A DNA stretch of 41,289 bases from an uncultured Christensenellaceae bacterium (GCA_944381345.1 CALWKU010000071.1:1-41289); one strand, 5' to 3'; shown: positions 5,947 to 14,441, numbered from the stretch's first letter. Numbers and translations are program-made. Notes: generated by a model not told the origin, from the sequence alone.

Positions 5947-7676
5947 AATACAGGACACACACCTGCGGACAGCTGACCGCCGCCGATACCGGCGCAAAGG
6001 TCGTGCTTTCCGGATGGGTAGAGACGATCAGAGACCACGGCGGCGTGTTGTTCATCGACCTGCGCGACCATTACGGCGTCACGCAGATCGTCGTCCATGA
6101 CGATTCGATGCTCCGCGACGTTTCAAAGGAGACGGTGATCATGGTCTCGGGCAGCGTCGCGCTGCGCGACGAGGAGACCGTCAACCCCAAATTGGCTACG
6201 GGTCACGTCGAGGTCGTCGCCGACAAGGTCGACATTCTCGGCAAGTGTACGGAAATGCTGCCGTTCGAGATCCAAAACACCGCGAACGTGCGCGAGGACG
6301 TGCGTCTCAAATACAGATATCTCGATCTGCGCAACGCTGCCAATCACGAGCGCATCTTGTTCCGCAGCCGCGTGATATCCTTCCTGCGCGCCAAGATGGA
6401 GAGCCTCGGTTTCATCGAGATTCAGACTCCGATCCTGACCGCGTCGTCGCCCGAGGGCGCGCGCGATTTCCTCGTCCCCAGCCGCAAGTATAAGGGTAAG
6501 TTCTACGCGCTGCCGCAGGCTCCGCAGCAGTTCAAGCAATTGCTGATGGTGTCCGGTTTTGACAGATATTTCCAGATTGCGCCCTGCTTCCGCGACGAGG
6601 ACGCGAGGCAGGATCGTTCGCCGGGCGAGTTCTATCAGCTCGACTACGAGATGGCTTTCGCCGATCAGGAGGACGTGCTTCAAGTCGCCGAGGAGGTCGT
6701 CTACGATCTGTTCGTCAAGTTTTCGGACAAAAAGGTCTCGCCGCGCCCGTTCAGGCGTATACCTTACCGCGAGGCTATGGCAAAGTACGGTTCCGACAAG
6801 CCGGACCTTCGCAATCCGTTGGTCATATGCGACCTGACCGACTTTTTCCGCGGCGTCGACTTCCCCATCTTCAAGGGTAGACCCGTACGCGGCATCGTCG
6901 CCGACTGCACGGGAAAGGGAAGGGCGTTCTTTGACAGATCGCTCGCGTTCGCTCAGGACATAGGGCTGGGCGGGCTCGGCTACCTCACGCTCAAACAGGG
7001 AGAGTACAAAGGGCCGATCGCCAAGTTCCTCAATGAGGAGCAGCAGGCGCAATTGCGCGATCTCACCGGCATCAAAGAGGGTGAAACGGTGTTCTTTGTC
7101 TGCGCGGGCGCAAAGGTCGTCGACGGGCTTTCGGGGCAGATCCGCAATTGGCTGGGCAGAGAATTGGAGCTTATCGACGACGGCGCGGTCGAATTCTGTT
7201 TTGTCGTCGACTTCCCGATGTACGCCTACAACAACGAGGAGAAGAAGATCGACTTTATGCACAACCCCTTCTCCATGCCGCAGGGAGGGATGAAGGCGCT
7301 CGAAGAGGGCGACCCGCTGGATGCGCTCGCCTATCAATATGACCTCGTCTGCAACGGCGTCGAAGTCTCGTCGGGCGCGGTGCGCAACCACGATCCTGAG
7401 ATCATGCGCAAGGCGTTCGCTATCGCGGGCTATTCCGAGGATGAACTCAAAGCCAAGTTCTCGGCGCTGTACTCCGCGTTCTCGTTCGGAGCGCCTCCGC
7501 ACGCGGGCATGGCTCCCGGCGTGGAGAGGCTTTTGATGCTGCTGACAGACGCGTCGTCCATCCGCGAAGTGATGGCTTTCCCGCTCAATTCGAGCGCGCA
7601 GGACGCGATGGTCGGCGCTCCGAGCGGCGTCACCGAACAGCAGCTGCGCGAAGTACACATCAAAGTCAGAGACTGA
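5943..7676 (+). CDS. aspS: Aspartyl-tRNA synthetase, probably non-discriminating
   Basis: AspRS (577 aa) attaches aspartate to tRNA. It has the bacterial layout: an N-terminal OB-fold anticodon domain, the class II catalytic core with motif 2 (FRDEDARQDRSPGEFYQLD), the inserted GAD domain, and motif 3 (GMAPGVERLLML). Residues 30-36 read RDHGGVL. The His here matches, as I recall it, the His at the equivalent place of the non-discriminating Pseudomonas aeruginosa enzyme, whereas discriminating E. coli AspRS has Leu. With GatCAB in the same operon, it probably also makes Asp-tRNA(Asn) for transamidation. ATG overlaps the gatB stop by 4 bp. Confidence 0.95.
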   Translation: MKYRTHTCGQLTAADTGAKVVLSGWVETIRDHGGVLFIDLRDHYGVTQIVVHDDSMLRDVSKETVIMVSGSVALRDEETVNPKLATGHVEVVADKVDILGKCTEMLPFEIQNTANVREDVRLKYRYLDLRNAANHERILFRSRVISFLRAKMESLGFIEIQTPILTASSPEGARDFLVPSRKYKGKFYALPQAPQQFKQLLMVSGFDRYFQIAPCFRDEDARQDRSPGEFYQLDYEMAFADQEDVLQVAEEVVYDLFVKFSDKKVSPRPFRRIPYREAMAKYGSDKPDLRNPLVICDLTDFFRGVDFPIFKGRPVRGIVADCTGKGRAFFDRSLAFAQDIGLGGLGYLTLKQGEYKGPIAKFLNEEQQAQLRDLTGIKEGETVFFVCAGAKVVDGLSGQIRNWLGRELELIDDGAVEFCFVVDFPMYAYNNEEKKIDFMHNPFSMPQGGMKALEEGDPLDALAYQYDLVCNGVEVSSGAVRNHDPEIMRKAFAIAGYSEDELKAKFSALYSAFSFGAPPHAGMAPGVERLLMLLTDASSIREVMAFPLNSSAQDAMVGAPSGVTEQQLREVHIKVRD

Positions 7677-7677
7677 C

Positions 7678-8700
7678 GTGAAAAGGATATTGCTTGTGCC
7701 GGTGGGCGGGACGATATGCTCGTTCGCCGGCAAAGATCTCGTACGCGATCAAGACGTCGCAAAGGCAACGACTCTCATCGAGAGCGGCTTTCGCGCGTCG
7801 GGGTCGCGTTTTTCGTCTCCGGACGAGACAGAGTTCGCGGCGGGCGCGCGGTTCGACACTTTGAGTGAGAATATGACTTTCGCCGTTTGGAACGCGGTCA
7901 AGGCATATCTCGACGGGCGCCCTTACGACGGCTGCGACGGCGTGATCTTGCTGCACGGCACGGACACGCTCGGTTACACGGCGGCAATGTTTGCGCTGCT
8001 GTATTCGGGCATAGACGTGCCGATCGTCTTTGTCTCGGCAAACGCGCCGCTCGACGACGCGGCAAGCAACGGAGGGGTAAACTTCCGCGCGGCTGTCGAG
8101 TGCGTGTGCCGGGGTATCGCTCCGGGCGTGTATGCGGTCTACCGCAACTCGGACGGAAAAATGCGCCTCTATGAAGGAAGTCGTCTTTCGCAATGCGCAA
8201 ATTACGGCTCCGATCTTGAAGGAGGCGTTGTCTTGACCGACGCGGGAGATATTCCGATTTCGGCGCGCCGCGGCGGAGCGGGAAAGTACGACTTTTGCGG
8301 CAGACCGCTGAAAAGATGCGTGTTGAAAATAGAGCCGTACGTCGGCATGGATTACCGCGCCTTAGATCCGACGCGGTCTAAAGCCGTGCTGCACGGCGCC
8401 TATCATTCGGGGACGGTCTGCACGTCTGCCGCAGACGAAGGCGGCAGCGCGGCGGAGTTTGTCGATCGCTGCAACGAGTGCGGGGTCGATCCGTACATAT
8501 TCCCGGCGCGTGAAAAGGGCGAGATATATTCGTCGCAGCTTGCGCTCGCGGGCAGAGTGCGTTTTTTGTACGGGATGACAGCAGAGGCGGCGTATGCTAA
8601 GCTGACGATCGCGTATTCCTACTTTGACGATCCCCGACAAAGAGAGAAGTTTCTGAAAGAGGACGTCGCAGGCGAATACGTTTTTCGTCGGGACGAATAG
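7678..8700 (+). CDS. Type I (cytoplasmic-like) L-asparaginase family protein
   Basis: The 340-aa product begins RILLVPVGGTI, with catalytic Thr12, and has HGTDTLGY with Thr95-Asp96. These are the two Thr and the Asp of the asparaginase/glutaminase family. The absence of a signal peptide and the length point to the cytoplasmic type. The segment between residues 15 and 60 (flexible loop) is unusual and I could not place its Tyr. GTG 7678 lies one base after the aspS stop, so it belongs to the gatCAB-aspS operon. Family function is hydrolysis of asparagine to aspartate. Its place behind AspRS suggests a role in Asp/Asn balance, or a GatD-like role; both are inference. A terminator follows at 8727. 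Confidence 0.8.
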   Translation: MKRILLVPVGGTICSFAGKDLVRDQDVAKATTLIESGFRASGSRFSSPDETEFAAGARFDTLSENMTFAVWNAVKAYLDGRPYDGCDGVILLHGTDTLGYTAAMFALLYSGIDVPIVFVSANAPLDDAASNGGVNFRAAVECVCRGIAPGVYAVYRNSDGKMRLYEGSRLSQCANYGSDLEGGVVLTDAGDIPISARRGGAGKYDFCGRPLKRCVLKIEPYVGMDYRALDPTRSKAVLHGAYHSGTVCTSAADEGGSAAEFVDRCNECGVDPYIFPAREKGEIYSSQLALAGRVRFLYGMTAEAAYAKLTIAYSYFDDPRQREKFLKEDVAGEYVFRRDE

Positions 8701-8726
8701 AGATTAAATACGCAAGCGGCGTTTTT

Positions 8727-8752
8727 GCGGGCTTTGAGTCAAGCCCGCTTTT
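8727..8752 (+). terminator. Intrinsic terminator of the gatCAB-aspS-asparaginase operon
   Basis: GCGGGCTT at 8727-8734 pairs with AAGCCCGC at 8741-8748 around a 6-nt loop, followed by TTTT. Confidence 0.8.
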
Positions 8753-8791
8753 ATCGTTATTACCCAAAGGACGCATATATGCGATTTGTAC

Positions 8792-8820
8792 TTTACGTGC
8801 GCGCCGATATATGCTATAAT
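8792..8820 (+). promoter_or_regulatory. Promoter giving a predicted leaderless mRNA
   Basis: TTTACG at 8792-8797 and a perfect TATAAT at 8815-8820 are 17 nt apart. The ATG at 8827 lies 6 nt after the -10 box, and there is no ribosome-binding site. Confidence 0.6.
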
Positions 8821-8826
8821 GTTATT

Positions 8827-9861
8827 ATGAACAATGAAAAAGAGCGGATTGAATACGATCGAATATACGACGTCGCCGCAGGATGCCTGATTGGCGGCGC
8901 GGTAGGAGACGCGCTCGGCTATCCCGTCGAGTTCTTCTCCCTCGACCGCATAAAAGCGGAATACGGCGAGGGCGGGATCACGCGCCTTGCGCTCAAAGAC
9001 GGCAACGCGCTCGTCTCGGACGATACGCAGATGACGTTGTTCACCGCAGAGGCAGTCTTGCTGTACGCCGACGGGCGAGGCGCGCTCGAAGAGTGCGGAG
9101 CGGCGGCGTATGACGATTGGCTTGTCACCCAGCGTGTTTACGCTCCCGTAAAGGGCAATACGCCGCTGTCGCTCAGTCCGCGGATGTACGCGAGGCGCGA
9201 GCCCGGCAACACCTGCCTTTCCGCATTGGAGAGCGTGGTCGTCGGCGCTTTGGACAAGCCGATTAACGACAGCAAGGGTTGCGGAGGAGTGATGCGGGTC
9301 GCGCCGTGCGGGATAGCCGCAAAGCTGTTCGGCGGCGCGGACGGGGCAGCGACGGCGGGCGCGAAATTTGCGGCGATCACTCACGGGCATCCTCTCGGGT
9401 GGTTGCCTTCGGCACAGCTTGCGTACATCGTTGCGTGCGCCGCTCTCGGCAAGAGCGACCTCGGCGCGGCGATAGAGGCGTCGCGCGCCGCTATGCCACG
9501 GTTGTTCGGAGAGGGAAGGCATACGCTCAAACTCGACGCTTTGATAGGCATGGCGTGCGACCTTGCCTCGGGCAATATTTCGGACGAAGAGGCGATCGCC
9601 TTGCTCGGTCGGGGCTGGGTCGGAGATGAGGCGCTTGCGATCGCGGTATATTGCGCGCTCAAGCATGAGCGCAAACCGTACGACGCGTTGATCGCCGCGG
9701 TCAACCATTCGGGCGACAGCGACTCGACGGGCGCGATAACGGGCAACATAGTCGGCGCGTTTTACGGCGAGGATTCATGGCTTGACGACGACGTGCGGGC
9801 GCTCGACGTCAAAGAGGAGATCGCGGACGTCGCGGGAAGGCTGGCGCGCGTCTCGGCATAG
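8827..9861 (+). CDS. ADP-ribosylglycohydrolase family protein
   Basis: The 344-aa protein belongs to the DraG/ARH family, which removes ADP-ribose from proteins or small molecules using two Mg2+ ions. It has the N-terminal signature GCLIGGAVGDALGYPVE, the metal site SDDTQMT (residues 64-70) and the C-terminal metal motif NHSGDSDSTGAITGN (about 298-312). Both halves of the metal centre are intact, so it should be active. The start at 8827 was chosen because TATAAT ends at 8820; earlier in-frame starts would lie upstream of transcription. The esterase begins 8 bp after its stop. Target unknown. Confidence 0.9.
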   Translation: MNNEKERIEYDRIYDVAAGCLIGGAVGDALGYPVEFFSLDRIKAEYGEGGITRLALKDGNALVSDDTQMTLFTAEAVLLYADGRGALEECGAAAYDDWLVTQRVYAPVKGNTPLSLSPRMYARREPGNTCLSALESVVVGALDKPINDSKGCGGVMRVAPCGIAAKLFGGADGAATAGAKFAAITHGHPLGWLPSAQLAYIVACAALGKSDLGAAIEASRAAMPRLFGEGRHTLKLDALIGMACDLASGNISDEEAIALLGRGWVGDEALAIAVYCALKHERKPYDALIAAVNHSGDSDSTGAITGNIVGAFYGEDSWLDDDVRALDVKEEIADVAGRLARVSA

Positions 9862-9869
9862 GAGGAGAT

Positions 9870-10814
9870 ATGTTTTCGGACAAGACCAGGTTTAGGTTCG
9901 CCAAGTTCAAGCTCAACGCGATGGAGCGTTGTTTTTATCCGCTCTTCTACAAACGGCACAAAGACGTGGAGGCGCGCGAGGGCATTTCCTACGGCGATGA
10001 AAAACTGCAAAGATTCGACGTGTACGGCAAGGGCGGCATAGGCGCGCCCCGTCCCGTTTTCGTCTATATTCACGGCGGAGGATGGATCTCGGGTCTGCGC
10101 ACCGCGCGCCGTTACTATTGCGAGTATTGGGCGGAGCAAGGTTTCACCGCGCTCAACATAGGCTATCGCTACGGCTTCGACGTCGCTCACCCGTCCCACC
10201 TCAAAGACGTATTCGCGGGGCTGGACTGCGCTTTGGACAGAGCGGAGGAGTTTGGGTTGGATGTGTCCGAGGGAGTCGTCGTCGCCGGCGAATCGGCGGG
10301 CGCCTATCTCGCCGCATACGTTGCCGCCGCTTGTTCGCATCCCGAGCTTTTTGAAAAATACGGCATAGAGTTCCGCCACCGCGATACGTTCGGGGTCGAC
10401 GCGTGCGTGTTGATCTCGGGCGTCTATTCGATGACGCGCGTCGCAAGCTGCAAATTTCCCGACATCGACGTGATCGCCAAGACGATCTGCGGGCTGGATA
10501 CCAAGGGCATACTTGCGCTGAACGGCGAAGAAAAGACCGCAAAGGACGAGTACTATTCCCCCGAACGCTATGCGGACGGCGCGTTTGCTCCCGCGTTCGT
10601 GATAGGTTCGTCGGCGGATCCGCTCAAAGGTGAATCGGAGGCGTTTTTTGACAAGTTACTGAGCGCGGGCGTCAAAAGCGAATACTTTTTGTGTACGGGA
10701 CTGAACGGCGTTCACGCCGGCGCGCTCGCGTGCGATCTCGCCCCTTCGGGCAGAGAGTGCGTGCGGGAGGCGGTTTTGTTTGCCAAAGGCATACTCGCGC
10801 GCGCAAACGGTTGA
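9870..10814 (+). CDS. Alpha/beta-hydrolase esterase (HSL-like)
   Basis: The 314-aa protein has the oxyanion-hole motif HGGGW (residues 68-72) and the nucleophile elbow GESAG (Ser142), both characteristic of hormone-sensitive-lipase-type carboxylesterases. Asp in SSADPLKGES and His in NGVHAG near the C-terminus complete the triad. No signal peptide is seen, so it should be cytoplasmic. The ATG at 9870 has a GGAGGAG ribosome-binding site and follows the ADP-ribosylglycohydrolase by 8 bp, so both are cotranscribed. A substrate cannot be inferred. The shared operon hints at hydrolysis of an acyl or ester modification linked to ADP-ribose chemistry, but this is speculation. Confidence 0.85.
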   Translation: MFSDKTRFRFAKFKLNAMERCFYPLFYKRHKDVEAREGISYGDEKLQRFDVYGKGGIGAPRPVFVYIHGGGWISGLRTARRYYCEYWAEQGFTALNIGYRYGFDVAHPSHLKDVFAGLDCALDRAEEFGLDVSEGVVVAGESAGAYLAAYVAAACSHPELFEKYGIEFRHRDTFGVDACVLISGVYSMTRVASCKFPDIDVIAKTICGLDTKGILALNGEEKTAKDEYYSPERYADGAFAPAFVIGSSADPLKGESEAFFDKLLSAGVKSEYFLCTGLNGVHAGALACDLAPSGRECVREAVLFAKGILARANG

Positions 10815-10839
10815 CATATCGCGCTTGCCGTGTTAAAAT
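10811..10839 (+). promoter_or_regulatory. Strong promoter of the SDR gene
   Basis: TTGACA at 10811-10816 and TAAAAT at 10834-10839 are 17 nt apart. The -35 box overlaps the stop codon of the esterase gene. Confidence 0.85.
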
Positions 10840-10889
10840 TTTGACGGAAAAAGATAAACGGACGCGCGTGTATGCGCAAAAGGTGAAAA

Positions 10890-11855
10890 ATGTCAAAGAA
10901 AGATTGGATCTACGGACGCAACGTCGTCCTCACCGGCTGCTCGACCGGCATGGGCAAGGAGATCGCTCTCATCCTCGTCAAACGGTACGGTTGCAACGTG
11001 ATGGGCATCGCCCGCAACAAGGCAAAACTCGACGCTCTCAAAGAGGAGCTTGGCGACAAGTTCAGCTATCGCCGCATCAACATCTCGGACAGACAGTCAT
11101 GGCGCGACTTCGGCGCGGAGCTGGAAGCGATGAACTTCCAAGTCGACGTACTCATCAACAACGCCGGCATGATCCAGCCGTTCATGCAATACAACGACAT
11201 GACCGACGATCAGATCGACAAGGTCGTCTCGACCAACCTCATGAGCGTTGTCTATGCGTGCAAGGAGATGCTGCCTTACATCAAAAAGAGCCGCTTCGGC
11301 TACATCTGCAACGTCGCCAGTGCGTCTGCGATCCTGCCCGTCGGCGGCGAGAGCATCTACTCGGCGACAAAGGGAGGCGTGTGGGCTCTGACCGAGTGCC
11401 TTGCGCAGGAGCTCAGAGGTTTCGGCATAGGCGTATCGTGCGTGATGCCCGGTCCCGTCAAGACCGACATCTACAAGGCGCGCGAGAGCGAGGGAGAAAA
11501 GGCGGACAAGGCTGACAGCCTCGTCGAGAGTATAGGCATCACCGCCGAGACCGCCGCCAAGCGCATCGTCAAGGCAATGCGCAAGCGCAAGACCCGCGTC
11601 GTCACCGACGGCGTCGCAAGACTGATGGACTTCGGCATGAGAGTGTGCCCTTCCTTCACCTGCAAGGCTACGGGCGGAGCGATCAAGGCGTTCTCGGGCA
11701 AGATCAAGTCGTTCAATCCCATCTACAAGGAACAGCTCGATCGCAAAGAGGAACTTGACAAGCTGCTCAAAGACCGCAAAAAGGAGATGTACAAGTCCTT
11801 GGAAGAGGTTCCTGCGGGCGGCGCGTTTGCTGACGATCTTCTCGAAGACAAGTGA
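10890..11855 (+). CDS. Short-chain dehydrogenase/reductase (SDR)
   Basis: The 321-aa protein is a classical-type SDR with a Rossmann fold. The cofactor motif TGCSTGMG is at residues 15-22, NNAG at 90-93, and the catalytic Ser144-Tyr157-Lys161 set is visible in NVASAS and YSATK. The PGPVKTD segment after the active site is also typical. About 70 residues follow the core, ending in a Lys/Glu-rich amphipathic stretch (LDRKEELDKLLKDRKKEM) that may associate with membrane or partner, as in long 3-ketoacyl or sphinganine-type reductases. Arg42 in GIARNK suggests NADP(H). Start ATG follows AAAGGTG. It is monocistronic between its own promoter and a hairpin at 11862. Confidence 0.88.
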   Translation: MSKKDWIYGRNVVLTGCSTGMGKEIALILVKRYGCNVMGIARNKAKLDALKEELGDKFSYRRINISDRQSWRDFGAELEAMNFQVDVLINNAGMIQPFMQYNDMTDDQIDKVVSTNLMSVVYACKEMLPYIKKSRFGYICNVASASAILPVGGESIYSATKGGVWALTECLAQELRGFGIGVSCVMPGPVKTDIYKARESEGEKADKADSLVESIGITAETAAKRIVKAMRKRKTRVVTDGVARLMDFGMRVCPSFTCKATGGAIKAFSGKIKSFNPIYKEQLDRKEELDKLLKDRKKEMYKSLEEVPAGGAFADDLLEDK

Positions 11856-11861
11856 CGATAT

Positions 11862-11890
11862 GCCCCTCCCGACCGGCGTTCGGGAGGGGC
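11862..11890 (+). terminator. Hairpin after the SDR gene, probable terminator
   Basis: A perfect 11-bp GC-rich stem (11862-11872 with 11880-11890) lies 6 bp after the stop codon. The T-run comes only 9 nt later (ATTTTTG), so termination may be inefficient. Confidence 0.55.
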
Positions 11891-11956
11891 GAAAGCTCAT
11901 TTTTGCCGTTCGGCGGCGTACAAAAGCGATATTTTTGCAATATCGCGTATTTTTGT

Positions 11957-11985
11957 TTGACATGCCGTTGCTTGCGTGCTAAAAT
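11957..11985 (+). promoter_or_regulatory. Strong promoter of rpmG-secE-nusG-rplKA
   Basis: TTGACA at 11957-11962 and TAAAAT at 11980-11985 are 17 nt apart, with the same spacing and -10 as the promoter at 10811. It lies 45 nt ahead of rpmG. Confidence 0.87.
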
Positions 11986-12029
11986 GTTATAGCACCGAAA
12001 TGGGTGTAATTTTTTTGGAGGTGTTGACT

Positions 12030-12179
12030 GTGAGGACAAGAATTACCTTGGCTTGCACCGAGTGCAAACAGCGCAACTACGACACATACAAGAATAAGAA
12101 GAACACTCCCGACAGATTGGAAGTGAACAAATATTGCAAATTCTGCAAGAAGACCACTCTGCACAAGGAATCCAAATAA
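12030..12179 (+). CDS. rpmG: 50S ribosomal protein L33
   Basis: L33 (49 aa) is a small protein of the large ribosomal subunit near the E site. The two zinc-binding pairs are present: Cys9/Cys12 (CTEC) and Cys36/Cys39 (CKFC), so this is the zinc-containing form. The start is taken as GTG 12030, because TTGGAGG ends 9 nt upstream and family members begin (M)RxRITLAC. In-frame GTG 12021 lies within the ribosome-binding site. rpmG-secE-nusG is a standard order; the secE gene begins 16 bp later. Confidence 0.92.
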   Translation: MRTRITLACTECKQRNYDTYKNKKNTPDRLEVNKYCKFCKKTTLHKESK

Positions 12180-12195
12180 CGCAGGCGAGGGGAAT

Positions 12196-12525
12196 ATGGC
12201 AAAGAACAATCAGGTAGAAGGCGGCGAAGTCATCAACAACTCGCTCGGCGACGCTCAGCTCGACAGCAAGGGCGCTGCGTCCGGCAAGCCGTCCAAGCCT
12301 CAAAAGAAGAAGAGCGACAAGCCCTCGGTGGGCGCTCGCATCAGAGACTTTTTCAAGGGCATAATTTCCGAGCTCAAAAAAGTCAACTGGCCGACGGCGA
12401 AAAAGGTGTTCGCCCAGCTCGGCACGGTGCTTGTCGTCGTTTTGATCTTCGTTTTGATCGTCATGGGGTTCGATTACCTTTGCGCGTGGCTGCTCGAGTT
12501 GCTCGTAGGCGGCGGCGCGGCATAA
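12196..12525 (+). CDS. secE: Preprotein translocase subunit SecE
   Basis: SecE (109 aa) clamps the SecY channel in the cytoplasmic membrane. The conserved amphipathic helix reads FFKGIISELKKVNWPT (about residues 52-67), followed by one membrane helix (about 74-96). Bacilli and clostridia usually have about 60-75 residues. Here the extra length is a Lys- and Ser-rich hydrophilic N-terminus of about 45 residues, without recognisable motif, which should lie in the cytoplasm. The ATG has GGCGAGGGGA ahead of it. It sits between rpmG and nusG as in most bacteria. Confidence 0.93.
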   Translation: MAKNNQVEGGEVINNSLGDAQLDSKGAASGKPSKPQKKKSDKPSVGARIRDFFKGIISELKKVNWPTAKKVFAQLGTVLVVVLIFVLIVMGFDYLCAWLLELLVGGGAA

Positions 12526-12537
12526 CGGGAGGGGACT

Positions 12538-13074
12538 ATGATCGATATGTCCAAACCGCAATGGTATATCATATGCGCCTCTACGGGCTATGATTATATC
12601 GTCCGCGACAACATACTCAGAATGGTTGAGAGCAGCAACCTCCAAGACTACATCTTCGACGTGGTGGTACCCGAAGTCGAGGAGGTCGTCGAGAAGGAGG
12701 GCGGCAAGAAGAAATTCGTTATGCGCCGCAAGTATCCCAACTACGTCTTTATCAAGATGATCTATACCAAGCAGATCTGGTATATGGTCCGCAACACGCG
12801 CGGCGTCAGGGATTTCTGTACGTCCGCGGACGGCAAGCCGCTGCCGATGTCTCCCGAGGATGTCAAAAAGGCGCAACTCGAGAAAGTCAAAGCGGAAGAT
12901 CTGCAGCTCGAAGTCGGCGATCAGGTCCACATCATCAGCGGACCGCTCCAAGACTTTTTGGGCGAAGTCAAGGAGATCAAGCTGGATACGCAAAAGGTCA
13001 AGGTCTCCGTCTCGATGTTTGGCAGAGATACTGCCGTCGAGCTTGACTTCGGTCAAATCGAGAAATTGGGCTGA
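12538..13074 (+). CDS. nusG: Transcription termination/antitermination factor NusG
   Basis: NusG (178 aa) binds RNA polymerase and couples it to the ribosome or Rho. The N-terminal NGN domain begins QWYIICASTGYD and contains RRKYPNYVFIKM and the RNTRGV motif. The C-terminal KOW domain (about 125-178) reads VGDQVHIISGPLQDFLGEV. Both domains are present at normal length. A divergent spot is the segment after RNTRGV, which reads RDFCTSADGKPLPMS where most family members have a Gly-rich TGFVG-type sequence. The start at 12538 follows GGGAGGGG by a few bases and secE by 12 bp. Confidence 0.95.
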   Translation: MIDMSKPQWYIICASTGYDYIVRDNILRMVESSNLQDYIFDVVVPEVEEVVEKEGGKKKFVMRRKYPNYVFIKMIYTKQIWYMVRNTRGVRDFCTSADGKPLPMSPEDVKKAQLEKVKAEDLQLEVGDQVHIISGPLQDFLGEVKEIKLDTQKVKVSVSMFGRDTAVELDFGQIEKLG

Positions 13075-13152
13075 TACCCCGCAAGGGGCTGGGAGGGACG
13101 CAAAATCTTTCATTGCGGCCCGCTAATACCACGATTGCAATAGGAGGCAACT
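13075..13152 (+). promoter_or_regulatory. nusG-rplK intergenic leader with small hairpins
   Basis: The 78-bp spacer contains CCCCGCAAGGGG directly after the nusG stop, a GCAA/TTGC hairpin, and a good AGGAGG site before rplK. It is in the position where L1-binding leader elements occur in front of rplKA, but I could not match that consensus firmly. Confidence 0.3.
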
Positions 13153-13578
13153 ATGGCAAAGAAGATCGCGGCGGTGGTCAAACTTCAACTCCCCGCCGGC
13201 AAAGCAACTCCGGGACCTCCGGTCGGTTCCACTTTGGGTCCGCACGGCATCAACATCCCCGGTTTTACCAAGGAATTCAATGAGAAGACCAAGGACCAGG
13301 CAGGACTTGTCATCCCGGTCGTCATGACGATCTATGCGGACAGATCCTTCACCTTCGTCCTCAAAACTCCTCCGGCACCCGTTCTGATCAAGCGCGCTGC
13401 GAAGATCGAGAGCGGCAGCGCCAAACCCAACAAGGACAAAGTCGCCACCATCACGATGGCACAGGTCAAAGAGATCGCCGAACTCAAAATGCCCGACCTC
13501 AACGCGGGCAGCGTCGAAGCGGCGATGGCTATGATCAAAGGCACCGCTCGCAGCATGGGCGTGACAGTTGTTGACTGA
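13153..13578 (+). CDS. rplK: 50S ribosomal protein L11
   Basis: L11 (141 aa) forms the GTPase-associated centre with 23S rRNA helices 43-44 and contacts EF-G. The N-terminal domain begins [30 protein letters not shown], with the conserved PPVG proline turn. The C-terminal rRNA-binding domain ends [11 protein letters not shown]. Length and sequence are normal. The ATG has AGGAGG 8 nt upstream. The rplA gene follows 11 bp later. Confidence 0.97.
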   Translation: MAKKIAAVVKLQLPAGKATPGPPVGSTLGPHGINIPGFTKEFNEKTKDQAGLVIPVVMTIYADRSFTFVLKTPPAPVLIKRAAKIESGSAKPNKDKVATITMAQVKEIAELKMPDLNAGSVEAAMAMIKGTARSMGVTVVD

Positions 13579-13589
13579 GGAGGACGGAT

Positions 13590-14276
13590 ATGAAAAGAGG
13601 TAAGAGATACGTTGCGGCAGCCGCGGCTGTCGAGAGCGGTAAGACCTATGACGTCGCCGAAGCGATGAAGGCTGTCGTCGAGACCGCTACCGCGAAGTTC
13701 GACGAGTCTGTCGAAGCTCACATCAAACTCGGCGTCGACTCCCGTCACGCCGACCAACAGGTCAGAGGCGTCATTGTTTTGCCCCACGGTACAGGCAAGA
13801 CTCTCAAGGTCTTGGTAATCGCCAAGGGCGTCAAAGCGGACGAAGCTCAGGCGGCGGGCGCCGATTATGTCGGCGGCGAAGATATGATCAACAAGATCAA
13901 GAACGAAAATTGGTTCGACTTCGACGTCTGCGTCACCACTCCCGATATGATGGGCTTGGTCGGCCGCATCGGTAAGCTGCTCGGTCCCAAGGGCTTGATG
14001 CCGAACCCCAAGTCCGGCACCGTCACCATGGACGTCACAAAGGCGGTCAACGAGATCAAAGCCGGTAAGGTCGAATACAGACTCGACAAGACCAACATCA
14101 TCCACGTTGCCATCGGCAAGAAGTCTTTCGGCGCGGAAAAGCTGACCGAGAACTTCAACACACTTTACGACGCGATTCTCAAAGCAAAGCCGGCGGCGGC
14201 GAAGGGACAATATGTCCGCAGCATCACCGTTGCCAGCACTATGGGTCCCGGCATAAAAGTCGCGGTAAAGGCATAA
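13590..14276 (+). CDS. rplA: 50S ribosomal protein L1
   Basis: L1 (228 aa) forms the mobile stalk at the E site and usually represses its own operon by binding the mRNA. The family signature is clear: [28 protein letters not shown] near the start, then [22 protein letters not shown]. The start ATG follows GGAGGACG. Its stop is 5 bp ahead of the -35 box of the rplJ promoter, so rplJL can be transcribed separately. Confidence 0.97.
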   Translation: MKRGKRYVAAAAAVESGKTYDVAEAMKAVVETATAKFDESVEAHIKLGVDSRHADQQVRGVIVLPHGTGKTLKVLVIAKGVKADEAQAAGADYVGGEDMINKIKNENWFDFDVCVTTPDMMGLVGRIGKLLGPKGLMPNPKSGTVTMDVTKAVNEIKAGKVEYRLDKTNIIHVAIGKKSFGAEKLTENFNTLYDAILKAKPAAAKGQYVRSITVASTMGPGIKVAVKA

Positions 14277-14281
14277 AAGCG

Positions 14282-14310
14282 TTGACATATCACCCGAGAG
14301 GTGGTATACT
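14282..14310 (+). promoter_or_regulatory. Promoter of rplJ-rplL
   Basis: TTGACA at 14282-14287 and TATACT at 14305-14310 are 17 nt apart, directly after rplA and ahead of the L10 leader. Confidence 0.85.
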
Positions 14311-14319
14311 GACAAAGTA

Positions 14320-14436
14320 ATCATCACCCGAAGCCACAGACAGCAAGTGCGAAAGCGTAAATCTTGCCGAGGCGGACGAGACGAACAAGCAACAAGTCCC
14401 TCCGTGTCTGTGTACGGAGGGAATTTTATATGGAGG
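14320..14436 (+). promoter_or_regulatory. Ribosomal protein L10 leader with attenuator stem
   Basis: The 5' untranslated RNA contains ACAGACAGCAAGTGC and AATCTTGCCGAGG, the pattern of the L10 leader, which binds the L10(L12)4 complex for feedback control. It ends in a stem of CCCTCCGT with ACGGAGGG (about 14399-14421) followed by AATTTTA, resembling an attenuating terminator. The ribosome-binding site of rplJ follows at 14430. Confidence 0.75.
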
Positions 14437-14441
14437 TAACA

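Noticed and set aside
4468..5997. Minus-strand frame of 509 codons opposite gatB
   Set aside because: gatB is certain here; the antisense frame is low-complexity with many His/Arg/Asp and no family.
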